Assembly: GCA_964506685.1 (NCBI GenBank)
Contig: CAZDMQ010000001.1
Coordinates: 85,950-149,949 of the forward strand
From: UBA5336 sp964506685
Lineage (GTDB): Bacteria; Pseudomonadota; Alphaproteobacteria; Caulobacterales; Hyphomonadaceae
Direction: 5' to 3'
DNA length: 64,000 nt
Position 1 is the first letter of the stretch. Each line of letters starts with the position of its first letter. Positions 9,600 through 18,420 of the stretch are shown here, in pieces. Made by a program: the position numbers and the translations under genes. The notes below the pieces were generated by a model, which saw only the letters and a list, made by a program, of their open reading frames with translations, made no database searches and was not told where the DNA came from.

Positions 9600-11387
9600 T
9601 CAGACCGTGTCGTCCCAGCGACGGCTCAGGCGGTTGGCCGCATTGATGATCCCTACCATGGAATAGGTTTGCGGAAAGTTGCCCCAGAGTTCGCCCGTGG
9701 TGGTGTCGATGTCTTCCGACAGGAGGCCGAGCCGGTTGCGGTGGGCCAGCACGTCCTCGAACATCGCCCGCGCCTCCTCGACCCGGCCAATCCGGGCCAG
9801 TGCATCGATGTGCCAGAAGGTGCAGGCGGTGAAGGCGGTCCTGGGCCGGCCGAAATCATCGGCTACCCGGTAGCGATAGACGTGATAGCCCTCGCGCAGT
9901 TCGGCATCCACCCGCTCGACGGTGGCGATGAACCGCGGGTCGAGGGGGTCGATGAAACCGATCTCCGCCATCAGCAGGACCGATGCATCAAGGGCGTCGC
10001 CGCCGAAGGCGCCGGTGAAGGCGCGCCGGTCCGGGTTCCACGCTCGCTCAAGGATCGCGGCGCGGATCTCGTCGGCCCGCTCGTGCCAGAGCGCGGCCCG
10101 CTCGGTCCGGCCGAGCACGGTGGCGATGCGCGAAAGCCGGTCGCACGCGGCCCAGCACATGATGGCGGACGAGGTGTGGACGTCGGCGCGGCCGCGATAC
10201 TCCCAGATGCCGGCATCGGGCGTATCCCAGACCGCATAGGCGCGTTCGCCGACCTGCTCGAAATGCTCGAACTCGAGGAGACCGGCGCGGGCGAACAGCC
10301 GGTCGTCGAAGAAGGCCTGTGTCGCGCCGAGGATGACGTGGCCGTAGACGTCGTGCTGGACGTGCTCGGCCGCCTGGTTGCCGAACCGCACCGGCCCGTT
10401 GCCGCGATAGCCCGGAAGGTCCGGAGCGACGGCCTCGGTAAGGTCGGTCTCCAGCGCGATGCCGAAGACCGGCTGGATGTGACCGCCCCGGGTGTGCGCC
10501 ACCGTGTTGCGCAGGTAGCCGAGATAGCGCTCCAGCGTGCCGACGGCCGACAGCCGGTTGAGCGCGGTCACGGTGAAATAGGCATCGCGCAGCCAGCAGA
10601 AGCGGTAGTCCCAGTTGCGTTCCGATCCGTCATGCTCGGGAATGGAGGTGGTCAGCGCCGCGACAATCCCGCCGGTTTCCTCGTACACGCAGAGCTTCAG
10701 CGTGATCGCCGCCCGGATCACCGCAGCCTGGTAGTCCGGCGGGGTGGCCAGCCGGCGCGACCAGTCCTGCCAGTGGGCGGTGGTCCGGCGCAGCCAGTCA
10801 TGGCTGATCTTCTCGACGCTGTCGGACAGCGATTCATCGGGGCCCAGCACGAAGCAGAGCGGACTGTCGAGGACGAACTCGCGCGCATCCATCACGTAGG
10901 AGACCGCAGCATCGGTGGTCACGCGGAAGCCCGCTTCCTCGTCGAGAAAGCGGATATGCGAGACGCCGCGCCGCACCGGCATGGCGCGGGCGCCCCGGGC
11001 GGTTTCGGGCGTGAGGTGCACCGTGATCTTCGGCATGCCGCTGAGCGGTTCGATGATCCGCACCATGGACGCGGGCCGGAAGATCCGTCCTCGCTGGGTG
11101 AAGCGCGGCGCAAAATCGGTGATCCGGACCGATGAGCCATCGCTGGCCGTGAGCACGGTCTCGATGATCGCGGTGTTCCGGAGATAGGCCTGTTCGCTCT
11201 TCTTCTGGCCGGAGAGATCGACCGAAAACCGGCCGCCGCCACCGAGCAGGGCGTTGAAGACCGGCTCGCCATCCAGCCGCGGCAGGCAGAGCCAGTTGAG
11301 GCAGGCCTCGCCGTCGACCAGGCCGGCGATGGTGCCATTGCCGATGATGCCGAGCTGCAGGTCGGGCGGGTTGGGGATGTCGCGCAT
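9600..11387 (-). CDS. Glycoside hydrolase family 15 protein (glucoamylase- or trehalase-like)
   Basis: A 595-residue GH15 enzyme: an N-terminal beta-sandwich domain beginning LGIIGNGTIAGLVD, then an (alpha/alpha)6 barrel. Hallmarks are RNWDYRFCWLRDA, GIWEYRG (the Glu is the expected general acid), and GLLSEDIDTTTGELWGNFPQ (second catalytic Glu and the GNFPQ motif). GH15 members include glucoamylases, glucodextranases and the bacterial trehalases. Its start codon overlaps the otsB stop (TGATG), so it is translationally coupled to trehalose synthesis genes; this makes trehalose or a glucan likely substrates, but the sequence alone does not decide. No signal peptide is seen, so a cytoplasmic enzyme. 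Confidence 0.92.
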   Translation of the reverse strand: MRDIPNPPDLQLGIIGNGTIAGLVDGEACLNWLCLPRLDGEPVFNALLGGGGRFSVDLSGQKKSEQAYLRNTAIIETVLTASDGSSVRITDFAPRFTQRGRIFRPASMVRIIEPLSGMPKITVHLTPETARGARAMPVRRGVSHIRFLDEEAGFRVTTDAAVSYVMDAREFVLDSPLCFVLGPDESLSDSVEKISHDWLRRTTAHWQDWSRRLATPPDYQAAVIRAAITLKLCVYEETGGIVAALTTSIPEHDGSERNWDYRFCWLRDAYFTVTALNRLSAVGTLERYLGYLRNTVAHTRGGHIQPVFGIALETDLTEAVAPDLPGYRGNGPVRFGNQAAEHVQHDVYGHVILGATQAFFDDRLFARAGLLEFEHFEQVGERAYAVWDTPDAGIWEYRGRADVHTSSAIMCWAACDRLSRIATVLGRTERAALWHERADEIRAAILERAWNPDRRAFTGAFGGDALDASVLLMAEIGFIDPLDPRFIATVERVDAELREGYHVYRYRVADDFGRPRTAFTACTFWHIDALARIGRVEEARAMFEDVLAHRNRLGLLSEDIDTTTGELWGNFPQTYSMVGIINAANRLSRRWDDTV

Positions 11388-12166
11388 CACGGGCACGGTG
11401 GCGAACTGCCGGGTTGCGCACCCATCGGGGGCGCTGTCAGGGTATGCAGGCCGGCGCGCAGCCAGTCCCACACCGCCTCGGGGGCCCCGAGCCGGTAGGA
11501 CGCCACGCTGTCGCCGCTGCCCACCTTGATCGCCAGGCCGCCCAGGCGCAGGGCCACGGCCATGGCATCCTCATCCGTCGTGTCGTCGCCGATCATCACC
11601 GGGATGCGGGCGGCGAAGGCGGGCTCTTCCATCAGCCGTTCCAGCGCCCGGCCCTTGTGGGCATTGGCCGGTTTGGTCTCGAATACCATCTTGCCCTGCT
11701 GCAGGCTGTAGCCCTCGATATGGCGCACGAGATCGGCCAGTGCATCGAACAGGGCAGCCTCGACCCCCGGCGCGGCGCGGTAGTGAACTGCCACCACCGG
11801 GCCTTTCGGTTCGGCCCAGGTTCCGGGAAAGTCGGCGGTGATGGCTTCGATGTCGGCGACCAGCGTACCGGGCGCGAGTGGGGGGGCAGTCGCCGGGGCC
11901 TCGCCCGGTGCGCAGATCTCGAGGCCATGGCTGCCGGCCCGCCAGATCGTTTCCGGCACCCTCTGCGAGAGGTCGCGTACATCCCTGCCGCTGATCGCCG
12001 CCAGGGCGCCATCAAGCGCAGCGGACAGGCGCGCGAGCTGCTCCCCGCCGCCTTCGGGCAGGGCAACGGCCAGCGGGTCGGGCTGGATCGGGGCCAGCGT
12101 TCCGTCGAAATCGAGGAACAGCGCGTGGCGGCCCGACAGGGGCGGGGGGAGCAGTTCGGACAGCAT
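11387..12166 (-). CDS. otsB: Trehalose-6-phosphate phosphatase
   Basis: A 259-residue HAD-superfamily phosphatase that converts trehalose 6-phosphate to trehalose. HAD motif I (LFLDFDGTLAPI), motif II region (AAISGRD) and motif IV (MIGDDTTDEDAM) are all present, with a conserved KPANAHKGRAL segment. The gene lies 51 bp after otsA and its stop overlaps the start of the GH15 gene, so otsA-otsB-GH15 is an operon transcribed on the minus strand. Confidence 0.95.
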   Translation of the reverse strand: MLSELLPPPLSGRHALFLDFDGTLAPIQPDPLAVALPEGGGEQLARLSAALDGALAAISGRDVRDLSQRVPETIWRAGSHGLEICAPGEAPATAPPLAPGTLVADIEAITADFPGTWAEPKGPVVAVHYRAAPGVEAALFDALADLVRHIEGYSLQQGKMVFETKPANAHKGRALERLMEEPAFAARIPVMIGDDTTDEDAMAVALRLGGLAIKVGSGDSVASYRLGAPEAVWDWLRAGLHTLTAPPMGAQPGSSPPCP

Positions 12167-12217
12167 GCTTCGCTCCCTACAGCGACTCGAAGCGCCCGAG
12201 ACAAGCCCTGATACTGA

Positions 12218-13591
12218 TCATTTTGCCGCTGCGGCTTCCAGGTCGGCGAGGAAATTGCGCCGCCACCAGCCAATGTCCTGCGTCTCGACCACCTCACGCA
12301 GCACCGCCCAGCGCTCCTTGCGCTCCTCCAGCGGCATGGTCAGGGCCTGGTGGATGGTCTCGGCCAGCCGCATCGTATCGTAGGGATTGACGATCAGCGC
12401 CGCCTGCATCTGTTCGGCCGCGCCGGCGAATTCCGACAGGATGAGGACCCCCGGATCCTCGGCGTTCTGCGACATCACGAATTCCTTGGCGACGAGGTTC
12501 ATGCCATCCCGAAGCGGGGTAACGAGGCCGACACGCGCCATGTTGAACAGCCCGGCCAGCGACTCGCGGCCATAGGACCGGGCGAGGTAGCGCAGCGGCA
12601 GCCAGTCGAGATCGCCATAATCGCCATTGATCCGTCCGGACAGCTGGTCGAGTTGCTCGCGCAGGTCGCGATAGGCTTCGACCTTGGACCGTGAGGGCGG
12701 CGCGATCTGGGTGACCGAGACCTTGCCATGCAGTTCGGGGTAGGAGTCGAAGAGCTGGCCCACCGCTTCGAACCGCTCCGGCAGGCCCTTGGAATAGTCC
12801 ATCCGGTCAACGCCGATGACCAGCTGGCGGTCTCCGAGAAAGCGGCCGATGGCGCGGCCGGCATCCTTGGCCTCCTCGCTCTCGACGGCCTTGGCGAAGC
12901 CCGCAGCATCAATACCGATCGGATAGGTGCCGACCTTCACCTTCGCACCGTAGGCCTCGATATAGCCGTCGCCGAGATCGACACCGCGGCAGTCCTCGAC
13001 CAGGTAGCGCGCGAAATTCGAGCGGTCCTTGTCGGACTGGAAACCGATCACGGAATAAGCGCACATGGCCCGGGCGAGCCACTGGTGTTCGGGGAGCGCC
13101 CGGAAGATTTCCGGTGCCGGGAAGGGGATATGGAGGAAGAAGCCGATCCGGCCGTCCCAGCCCTGCCGGCGCAGGCAATCGGCCATCAGCAGGAAGTGGT
13201 AATCGTGCACCCAGACCGTGTCATCCTCGCGCAGCCGGTCGATGATCGCCCCGGCAATGCGCTGGTTGACGGCCGCATAGGCCTGGAAGGCGGTGCTGTT
13301 GAACTGGGCAAGGTCGATACGATAGTGGAAGACCGGCCACAGCACATTGTTGGCATAGTCGAGATAATAGCCCTGGTGTTCCTCGTGGGTGAGGTCGGTC
13401 AGCACGAATTCGACCCCGTCATCGCGGAAGACATTCACCCCGCGCGGCGCTTCGTCGACAAGGTCGCCGCTCCAGCCGACCCAGGTCCCGCCGGTTTCCT
13501 TGAGCGATTCCCAGACCGCGACCGCCAGCCCGCCAGCCCTCGCCTGCTTTTCTGCAGCGGTGCGGTTCGAAACGGCGATCAGTCGGCCCAT
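12218..13591 (-). CDS. otsA: Alpha,alpha-trehalose-phosphate synthase (UDP-forming)
   Basis: A 457-residue GT20 enzyme that joins UDP-glucose and glucose 6-phosphate into trehalose 6-phosphate, used for osmotic and desiccation protection. It begins MGRLIAVSNRTA, carries the VWVHDYHFLLM and GFFLHIPFPAPEIF motifs, VDRMDYSKGLPER for the donor site, and the PLRDGMNLVAKEF stretch. Length matches the family. Start at 13591 was chosen for the conserved N-terminus; upstream Met at 13633 adds residues not found in the family. Head gene of the trehalose operon, divergent from tlyA. Confidence 0.96.
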   Translation of the reverse strand: MGRLIAVSNRTAAEKQARAGGLAVAVWESLKETGGTWVGWSGDLVDEAPRGVNVFRDDGVEFVLTDLTHEEHQGYYLDYANNVLWPVFHYRIDLAQFNSTAFQAYAAVNQRIAGAIIDRLREDDTVWVHDYHFLLMADCLRRQGWDGRIGFFLHIPFPAPEIFRALPEHQWLARAMCAYSVIGFQSDKDRSNFARYLVEDCRGVDLGDGYIEAYGAKVKVGTYPIGIDAAGFAKAVESEEAKDAGRAIGRFLGDRQLVIGVDRMDYSKGLPERFEAVGQLFDSYPELHGKVSVTQIAPPSRSKVEAYRDLREQLDQLSGRINGDYGDLDWLPLRYLARSYGRESLAGLFNMARVGLVTPLRDGMNLVAKEFVMSQNAEDPGVLILSEFAGAAEQMQAALIVNPYDTMRLAETIHQALTMPLEERKERWAVLREVVETQDIGWWRRNFLADLEAAAAK

Positions 13592-13771
13592 GGGTTCAGT
13601 CCTCGTTCCTGTGGGGCTCTGCAACCTGGGCACAGGCCGGCAGGGTCGGGACGGCCGCAGGGGCAGCGGTGCGGAGCAGGGCTTTGATCATGATTGTGAC
13701 TCCGATGGTTGAACCGATAGGCTATGCCGACTGACCCTATATAGGCAGGAAGCGGTGGGGGACGTCCAGTC

Positions 13772-14542
13772 ATGGCCCGAAAAGATGGGAAATCCGGACG
13801 CAGGGCCGACACCTTCCTCGTCGAGGCCGGATATTTCGACAGTCGCTCTGCGGCCCGTGCCGCGATCGAAGCCGGGTGCGTGCTGGCCGACGGCGTGCTC
13901 GTCAGGCGGCCAAGCCAGATGCTGCATGCCGGCATGGCGATCGAGGCCAGCCCGGCCCATCCCTATGTCTCCCGGGGCGGGGTGAAGCTGGCCCATGCGC
14001 TGGGCGCGTTCGGCATCGATGTGGCGGGGCGATGCTGCCTCGATCTCGGTGCCTCGACCGGCGGGTTCACCGACGTCCTTCTGCAGCGCGGTGCAGCGCA
14101 CGTCATCGCGGTCGATGTCGGGACCGGACAGCTGCATCCGCGCCTGCGCGACGATCACCGGGTCCGGGTCCTGGAGCAGCAGGATGTCCGCACGCTCGAG
14201 CCGGCCATGATTGGGGCGCTGCCGGATCTGCTTGTCGGCGATCTCAGCTTCATCAGCCTTGAAAAGGCGCTGGCCGGCCCGCTCTCGCTGGCCGCGCCGG
14301 TGGCCGATCTTGTCGTGCTGTTCAAGCCGCAGTTCCAGGTCGGCCGCGCGCATGTCGGACGCGGCGGCCTGGTACGTGCCGGCGAGGCGGTGGAGGCTGC
14401 CGAGGCAGCGTTCACGCGCTGGCTGGACCGGCAGGGCTGGGACATCCTGGCCTGGGAGGACAGCCCCATCCGCGGCGGCGATGGCAATGCCGAACGGCTC
14501 GTCCACGCCCGGCGCCGCCGCTCCATGGCGCAGCCCGGCTGA
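13772..14542 (+). CDS. tlyA: TlyA-family rRNA methyltransferase / hemolysin A
   Basis: A 256-residue protein with an N-terminal S4 RNA-binding domain (RADTFLVEAGYFDSRSAARAA) and a C-terminal FtsJ-like Rossmann methyltransferase. The SAM-binding motif is DLGASTGGFTDVLLQ, followed by VDVGTGQLHPRLR, GDLSFISL and KPQFQVGR. TlyA proteins methylate 2'-hydroxyls of cytidines in 16S and 23S rRNA and affect capreomycin sensitivity. Divergent from otsA with about 180 bp between the starts; convergent with the thiolase. Confidence 0.92.
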   Translation: MARKDGKSGRRADTFLVEAGYFDSRSAARAAIEAGCVLADGVLVRRPSQMLHAGMAIEASPAHPYVSRGGVKLAHALGAFGIDVAGRCCLDLGASTGGFTDVLLQRGAAHVIAVDVGTGQLHPRLRDDHRVRVLEQQDVRTLEPAMIGALPDLLVGDLSFISLEKALAGPLSLAAPVADLVVLFKPQFQVGRAHVGRGGLVRAGEAVEAAEAAFTRWLDRQGWDILAWEDSPIRGGDGNAERLVHARRRRSMAQPG

Positions 14543-14624
14543 TCCGGCCGGCCCGGCACTCCTCCGGGCCGAAGGACTTCGGCGGGCCATGTCGATCCAT
14601 CGCCCGCCGGTTTGTCAGGTTACC

Positions 14625-14645
14625 GGACCGGTTGGGGACCGGTCC
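14625..14645. terminator. Stem-loop between convergent genes
   Basis: An 8-bp perfect GC-rich stem (GGACCGGT, 14625-14632, pairing with 14638-14645) with a 5-base loop, followed on the plus strand by a pyrimidine-rich stretch. It lies between the ends of tlyA and the thiolase. A second, 7-bp stem with a 7-base loop is at 14550-14570. The T-tract is weak, so this is a candidate only. Confidence 0.42.
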
Positions 14646-14655
14646 TCGCCTCTTC

Positions 14656-15900
14656 TCAGGCGCCCATGCGCTCGATGATGATGGCCGGGGCCATGCCGCC
14701 GGCAGCGCACATGGTGATGAGGCCGTACTTGCCGCCGGTCCGCTCCAGCTCGTCGAGCACGGTGCCGATGAGGATCGAGCCTGTTGCCCCGATGGGATGG
14801 CCGAGCGCCATGGCGCCGCCATTCACGTTCACCTTGTCGCGCGGCAGGTCGAGATCGCGGATGAATTTCTCCGCCACCACGGCAAACGCCTCATTGATCT
14901 CCCAGAGATCGATATCGTCCCGCTTGAGGCCGGCCTTCTCCAGCACCTTCTTCGCGGCGGGGACGGGGGCATTGAGCATCAGCGTCGGGCAGTCGCCCAT
15001 GTTCGCGGTGGCAACGATCCGCGCGCGGGGGGTGAGCCCGTTCTTGTCGGCATAGGCCTTCGAGGCCAGCAACACCGCACCGGCACCATCGACGACGCCG
15101 GAGGAGTTGCCGGCATGGTGGATATGCTCGATCCTGAGGTCGGGATATTTCGCATTGATCAGGCCGCGATAGGTGGTGCCGTTCTCGTCCAGCGGCACGT
15201 CGGCCAGCATCTCGAAGGCCGGCTTGAGGCTGGCAAGGCCCTCCAGTGTGGTCTGCGGGCGCGGGAATTCCTCGCGGTCGAGCGCGAGCGTACCGTCTTC
15301 CTTGTAGACGGGGATCAGCGACTTGTCGAAGCGGCCTTCCTCGATGGCGCGGGCGGCCCGCTTCTGGCTCTCGACGGCCAGTTCCTCGGTGGCCTGCCGG
15401 GAAATGCCCTCCATGGAGGCGATGGCATCGCCGCACACACCCTGGTGCGACTGGGGATGCCTCGCGCGCAGGCTGAGATTGCCGTTGTCCATCATCGGCG
15501 GGCTTTTCCGATCGGCTGTGGACGCGGTGTAGGACATCATCTCGGTCCCGCCGGCGACGACGAGATCCTCCATGCCGGACATGACCTGGGCGGCGGCGAG
15601 GTTGACGCTGGTGATGCCGGAGCCGCAGAAGCGGTCAAGCGTGACGCCTGAGGCCTTGATGTCATAGCCGGCATCGAGCGCGGCCATGCGGCCGAGGTCG
15701 CCGCCCTGCTTGCCGCGCTGCGATGAGGTGCCCCAGATGACGTCGTCGACTTCGGCGGTATTGAGTTCATTGCGCTCGGCCAGTGCCTTCAGCACGGTCG
15801 CGGCGAGATGCTGGGGGTGGCAGTCCGCCAGCGCCCCCTTGCCGACCTTGCCGATCCCACGCGGGGTGCGGCAGGCATCGATGATATACGCTTCGGCCAT
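14656..15900 (-). CDS. Acetyl-CoA C-acetyl/acyltransferase (thiolase)
   Basis: A 414-residue thiolase. The nucleophilic cysteine is in LDRFCGSGITS (about residue 91), the other catalytic motifs are EINEAFAVV, GGAMALGHPIGATG (His) and MCAAGGMA (second Cys). It either condenses two acetyl-CoA or carries out the last step of beta-oxidation; length and sequence fit the FadA/AtoB type, but no partner gene (fadB or phaB) is beside it to choose. A strong ribosome-binding site (AGGAGG) lies about 8 bases before the ATG. Confidence 0.93.
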   Translation of the reverse strand: MAEAYIIDACRTPRGIGKVGKGALADCHPQHLAATVLKALAERNELNTAEVDDVIWGTSSQRGKQGGDLGRMAALDAGYDIKASGVTLDRFCGSGITSVNLAAAQVMSGMEDLVVAGGTEMMSYTASTADRKSPPMMDNGNLSLRARHPQSHQGVCGDAIASMEGISRQATEELAVESQKRAARAIEEGRFDKSLIPVYKEDGTLALDREEFPRPQTTLEGLASLKPAFEMLADVPLDENGTTYRGLINAKYPDLRIEHIHHAGNSSGVVDGAGAVLLASKAYADKNGLTPRARIVATANMGDCPTLMLNAPVPAAKKVLEKAGLKRDDIDLWEINEAFAVVAEKFIRDLDLPRDKVNVNGGAMALGHPIGATGSILIGTVLDELERTGGKYGLITMCAAGGMAPAIIIERMGA

Positions 15901-16261
15901 GGTCTGTCCTCCTGTATCACTTTTCTAGCCACTGAAAGCAGGGCCGCGCTTGCCCCTACGCAAGTCAAGTCCCGGTCGCTGGGACTGCGCGCCTTTCTCG
16001 GGGGGGCTGGCGAGCGATACCTGTGTCTCGGCGCCCGCTCGCAGGGGCCGCTCGGACAGCGCGCTCGCCTCATGCGTGCAAGGATGCATCACCGGGAGCG
16101 AATCATGGCGGCACGCGGTGTGTCCGAATTGATCGCACCGTACCTTTGCGCCATATGTTTACCGAAGACCAAGAACGTCGGGGTGTCCGCCTTAATTGGG
16201 CCTCGACAGGGGTATAGTGCCGGCACCGAAGATGTCGGGTCAGTGAGCGGGCAGGGTATCC
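15901..16261. other. Intergenic region between thiolase and the exopolysaccharide locus
   Basis: A 361-bp spacer between divergent genes. I see no convincing gene here; short frames lack coding features. It probably carries the promoters of both neighbours; the best match is listed separately. Confidence 0.6.
16191..16218 (+). promoter_or_regulatory. Candidate sigma-70-like promoter ahead of the exopolysaccharide locus
   Basis: A TATAGT -10 match at 16213-16218 with a weak -35 (CTTAAT, 16191-16196) and 16-bp spacing. Transcription would start about 35-40 bases before the ATG at 16262. The -35 match is poor, so confidence is low. Confidence 0.3.
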
Positions 16262-18280
16262 ATGTTGAAACGGCTTTTGATTGTGACGATCCGGGCGATC
16301 CGTGGAAGCTCCACGGGCAAGGCCGTTGCCGTGCTGACCCTTGTGGGGGCGGGCTATGGCGCCACCCAGCTCGCCACGCTGATGTCGGAGCGCTCGCAGC
16401 AGAAGACCATGCTTGCCGGCACCGATGACACGCTCGCGACCGACCCGCCCGATCGCCCGGCCGGGGCCTGGGTCGAGACGCTTGGCGACCGCGACTACGA
16501 GAAGATCGTCTCCGTCGCCCTGCTGCCAGGGGACGAGGTTGCCTTTGCCGGTCTGAGCGTCGGCCTCGATCCGGCAGACGGTTCCGAGGCCCGGCTGGTG
16601 CGGGCCAGCGCAAGCGGCGAGATCCTGTCCGAGACCGTGCTCAACGGGCTGGATAACGCGACCGTTTCGGACATCGCGCTCGGCAGTGATGGCGAGGCCT
16701 TCTTCACATCGTGGCAGGAAGGCGCGATCCGGCTGACCAAGCTCGATCCCGGCGGCCGGTTCCTTTGGGAACGCGAGTTCACCGTGTCCAATCCGTCGGC
16801 GCGGGTGCTGGTCGCGCCGGCGCCGGACGGGGCGGCCATGGTGCTGCTGTCGGAAGCCTTCAGCGAAGGCGAGATGCGGATCATGCGGCTCGACAGTGAC
16901 GGCCGGGTCGTCTGGCGCCGCGACGTGACCGCTGCGATCGGCGGCCCGCGGAGCCTCGGCATCGAGGCGGATTCCATCGGCGGGGGCGTGTTCGCCGCCT
17001 CGGTCACGCCGGAAGATGGCGTGCAGGGGGTCGAACTGGTCCGGCTCGACCGGCGTGGGCGGGAAATCTGGCGGCAGACCGTGCAGACCACCGCCGAAGC
17101 CGGCCTGTCCGATCTCTATGTCGACGCCGACGGGGTCTCGGTCCTCATCGGCGGCGCGGGGGCACAGGTGTTCAAGCTCGACCCCCTCGGCCAGTTCATC
17201 TGGGCCCGCGACCTGCCCGATATCCATGCCACGGGCAGCAAGATTGTCGGTCGCAGCGATACGGGCGAACTGCATGTCATCGCCCAGCCACTGGGCACCG
17301 ATTCACCCGAGAGCCGGCTCTGGATTGCCAGCTTCGATGCCGACGGGCGTCCGCGCTGGACCCGCCTGCGCGCACACGCGCAAACCGTCCGGATCGAGGA
17401 TTTCGAAGTCGACAGTCGCGGCGGCATCTATGCCGGCGGCGCGATCAGCCGGCGGCGCAACAGCGATACCGACATGCTGATGGCGTTCTTCACCTCCGAT
17501 GGCGAGTTTCCGGAGGCGTTCACAGCCGTGACCCTCGGCGAGGAGGATGTCTCGCGGCCGGCCGGGCGCGGCCCCCTCGTTTCGCTGGAGACCGGCGAAG
17601 CCCTGCTGTCGGCCAGCCTGCCGGCAACCGGAAGCGGCACGGTCACCAGCGAGGGGAGGGTCGTGGCCGAGCCGGCTGCCGCCATTCCCGACCCGGTTTC
17701 CAGCGTTCGCGAAGTGTCGTCGCCGGACGCCCTTGCCGTGGCCGCCGTGGCCGTGGCGCCCGAAGCCGTCACCGAGACGCCGGGGGAGACCGGGACCGGT
17801 GCTGCCGGCGCGGACGAACCGGCGGGCCAGACAGCGCCGACCGGCACTGCCCTTACCGGGGATCGGGCCGGGACCGGGGACGGGGCTGCACCTGCAGCCG
17901 GTTCGGCGGAGGCCGGGGACCAAGTGGCGGCCATCGCGACCGACCCGGCCGCCGGAGCGCAGGACCCCGGCACACAGACCGCTTCGACGACACCCGTGCC
18001 GGCACCTGCCCCCTCGCGCTCGCCGGTGCAGTCGATTGCCGCGCCCGCCGGCACGCTGTCCGGCACCTTCAGTTATGACTGCACGTTCATCTGCCAGGCG
18101 ACCATGGTCGATGAGAGTCTGAAGTTCCCGGTCACGCGCCGGATCGAGGATGTCTCCGAGGCCAATGCGGACCTGTTCTCGCTCGACGCCATGGCGCTCG
18201 ATTCCGGGGTCTGCCTGGCCGAAGGAGGCCGGGTGCCGTCGGGTGCGCGCCTGCCGCCGGTCTGCGAGCGCCTGAACTGA
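16262..18280 (+). CDS. Membrane-anchored protein with a PQQ/WD40-like beta-propeller, function unknown
   Basis: A 672-residue protein. Residues about 18-40 form a membrane anchor or signal sequence. Residues about 65-430 contain several repeats of the kind 'LVRxxxxGxILxE' and 'LDPGGRFLWERxF', typical of outer-membrane-assembly or quinoprotein-like beta-propellers. Then comes a long Ala/Pro/Thr/Gly-rich, probably disordered, section (about 490-600) and a C-terminal domain with four cysteines (CTFIC, SGVCLAE, PPVCERL). It is the first gene of the exopolysaccharide region and runs in its direction, but a role in export or sensing is inference. AGGG lies 6 bases before the ATG. Confidence 0.75.
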   Translation: MLKRLLIVTIRAIRGSSTGKAVAVLTLVGAGYGATQLATLMSERSQQKTMLAGTDDTLATDPPDRPAGAWVETLGDRDYEKIVSVALLPGDEVAFAGLSVGLDPADGSEARLVRASASGEILSETVLNGLDNATVSDIALGSDGEAFFTSWQEGAIRLTKLDPGGRFLWEREFTVSNPSARVLVAPAPDGAAMVLLSEAFSEGEMRIMRLDSDGRVVWRRDVTAAIGGPRSLGIEADSIGGGVFAASVTPEDGVQGVELVRLDRRGREIWRQTVQTTAEAGLSDLYVDADGVSVLIGGAGAQVFKLDPLGQFIWARDLPDIHATGSKIVGRSDTGELHVIAQPLGTDSPESRLWIASFDADGRPRWTRLRAHAQTVRIEDFEVDSRGGIYAGGAISRRRNSDTDMLMAFFTSDGEFPEAFTAVTLGEEDVSRPAGRGPLVSLETGEALLSASLPATGSGTVTSEGRVVAEPAAAIPDPVSSVREVSSPDALAVAAVAVAPEAVTETPGETGTGAAGADEPAGQTAPTGTALTGDRAGTGDGAAPAAGSAEAGDQVAAIATDPAAGAQDPGTQTASTTPVPAPAPSRSPVQSIAAPAGTLSGTFSYDCTFICQATMVDESLKFPVTRRIEDVSEANADLFSLDAMALDSGVCLAEGGRVPSGARLPPVCERLN

Positions 18281-18310
18281 GGCGGGGCCCGGCGAGATCC
18301 CCGCCCCGCC
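18281..18310 (+). terminator. GC-rich stem-loop after the propeller gene
   Basis: GGCGGGG directly after the stop codon can pair with CCCCGCC further on (two alternative registers, ending at 18305 or 18310). No T-run follows, so termination here would be inefficient at best. Confidence 0.3.
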
Positions 18311-18420
18311 GGTGACAAGTCTGGTGCCGATCTTGCAGTTTGCCGAAAGAACCGGTTGGCTTTTCCTGTGTGAGACGGTTTACCCGTCGCGCAGGGGCAA
18401 CCGGGGGCGAGCGCGGGTGG

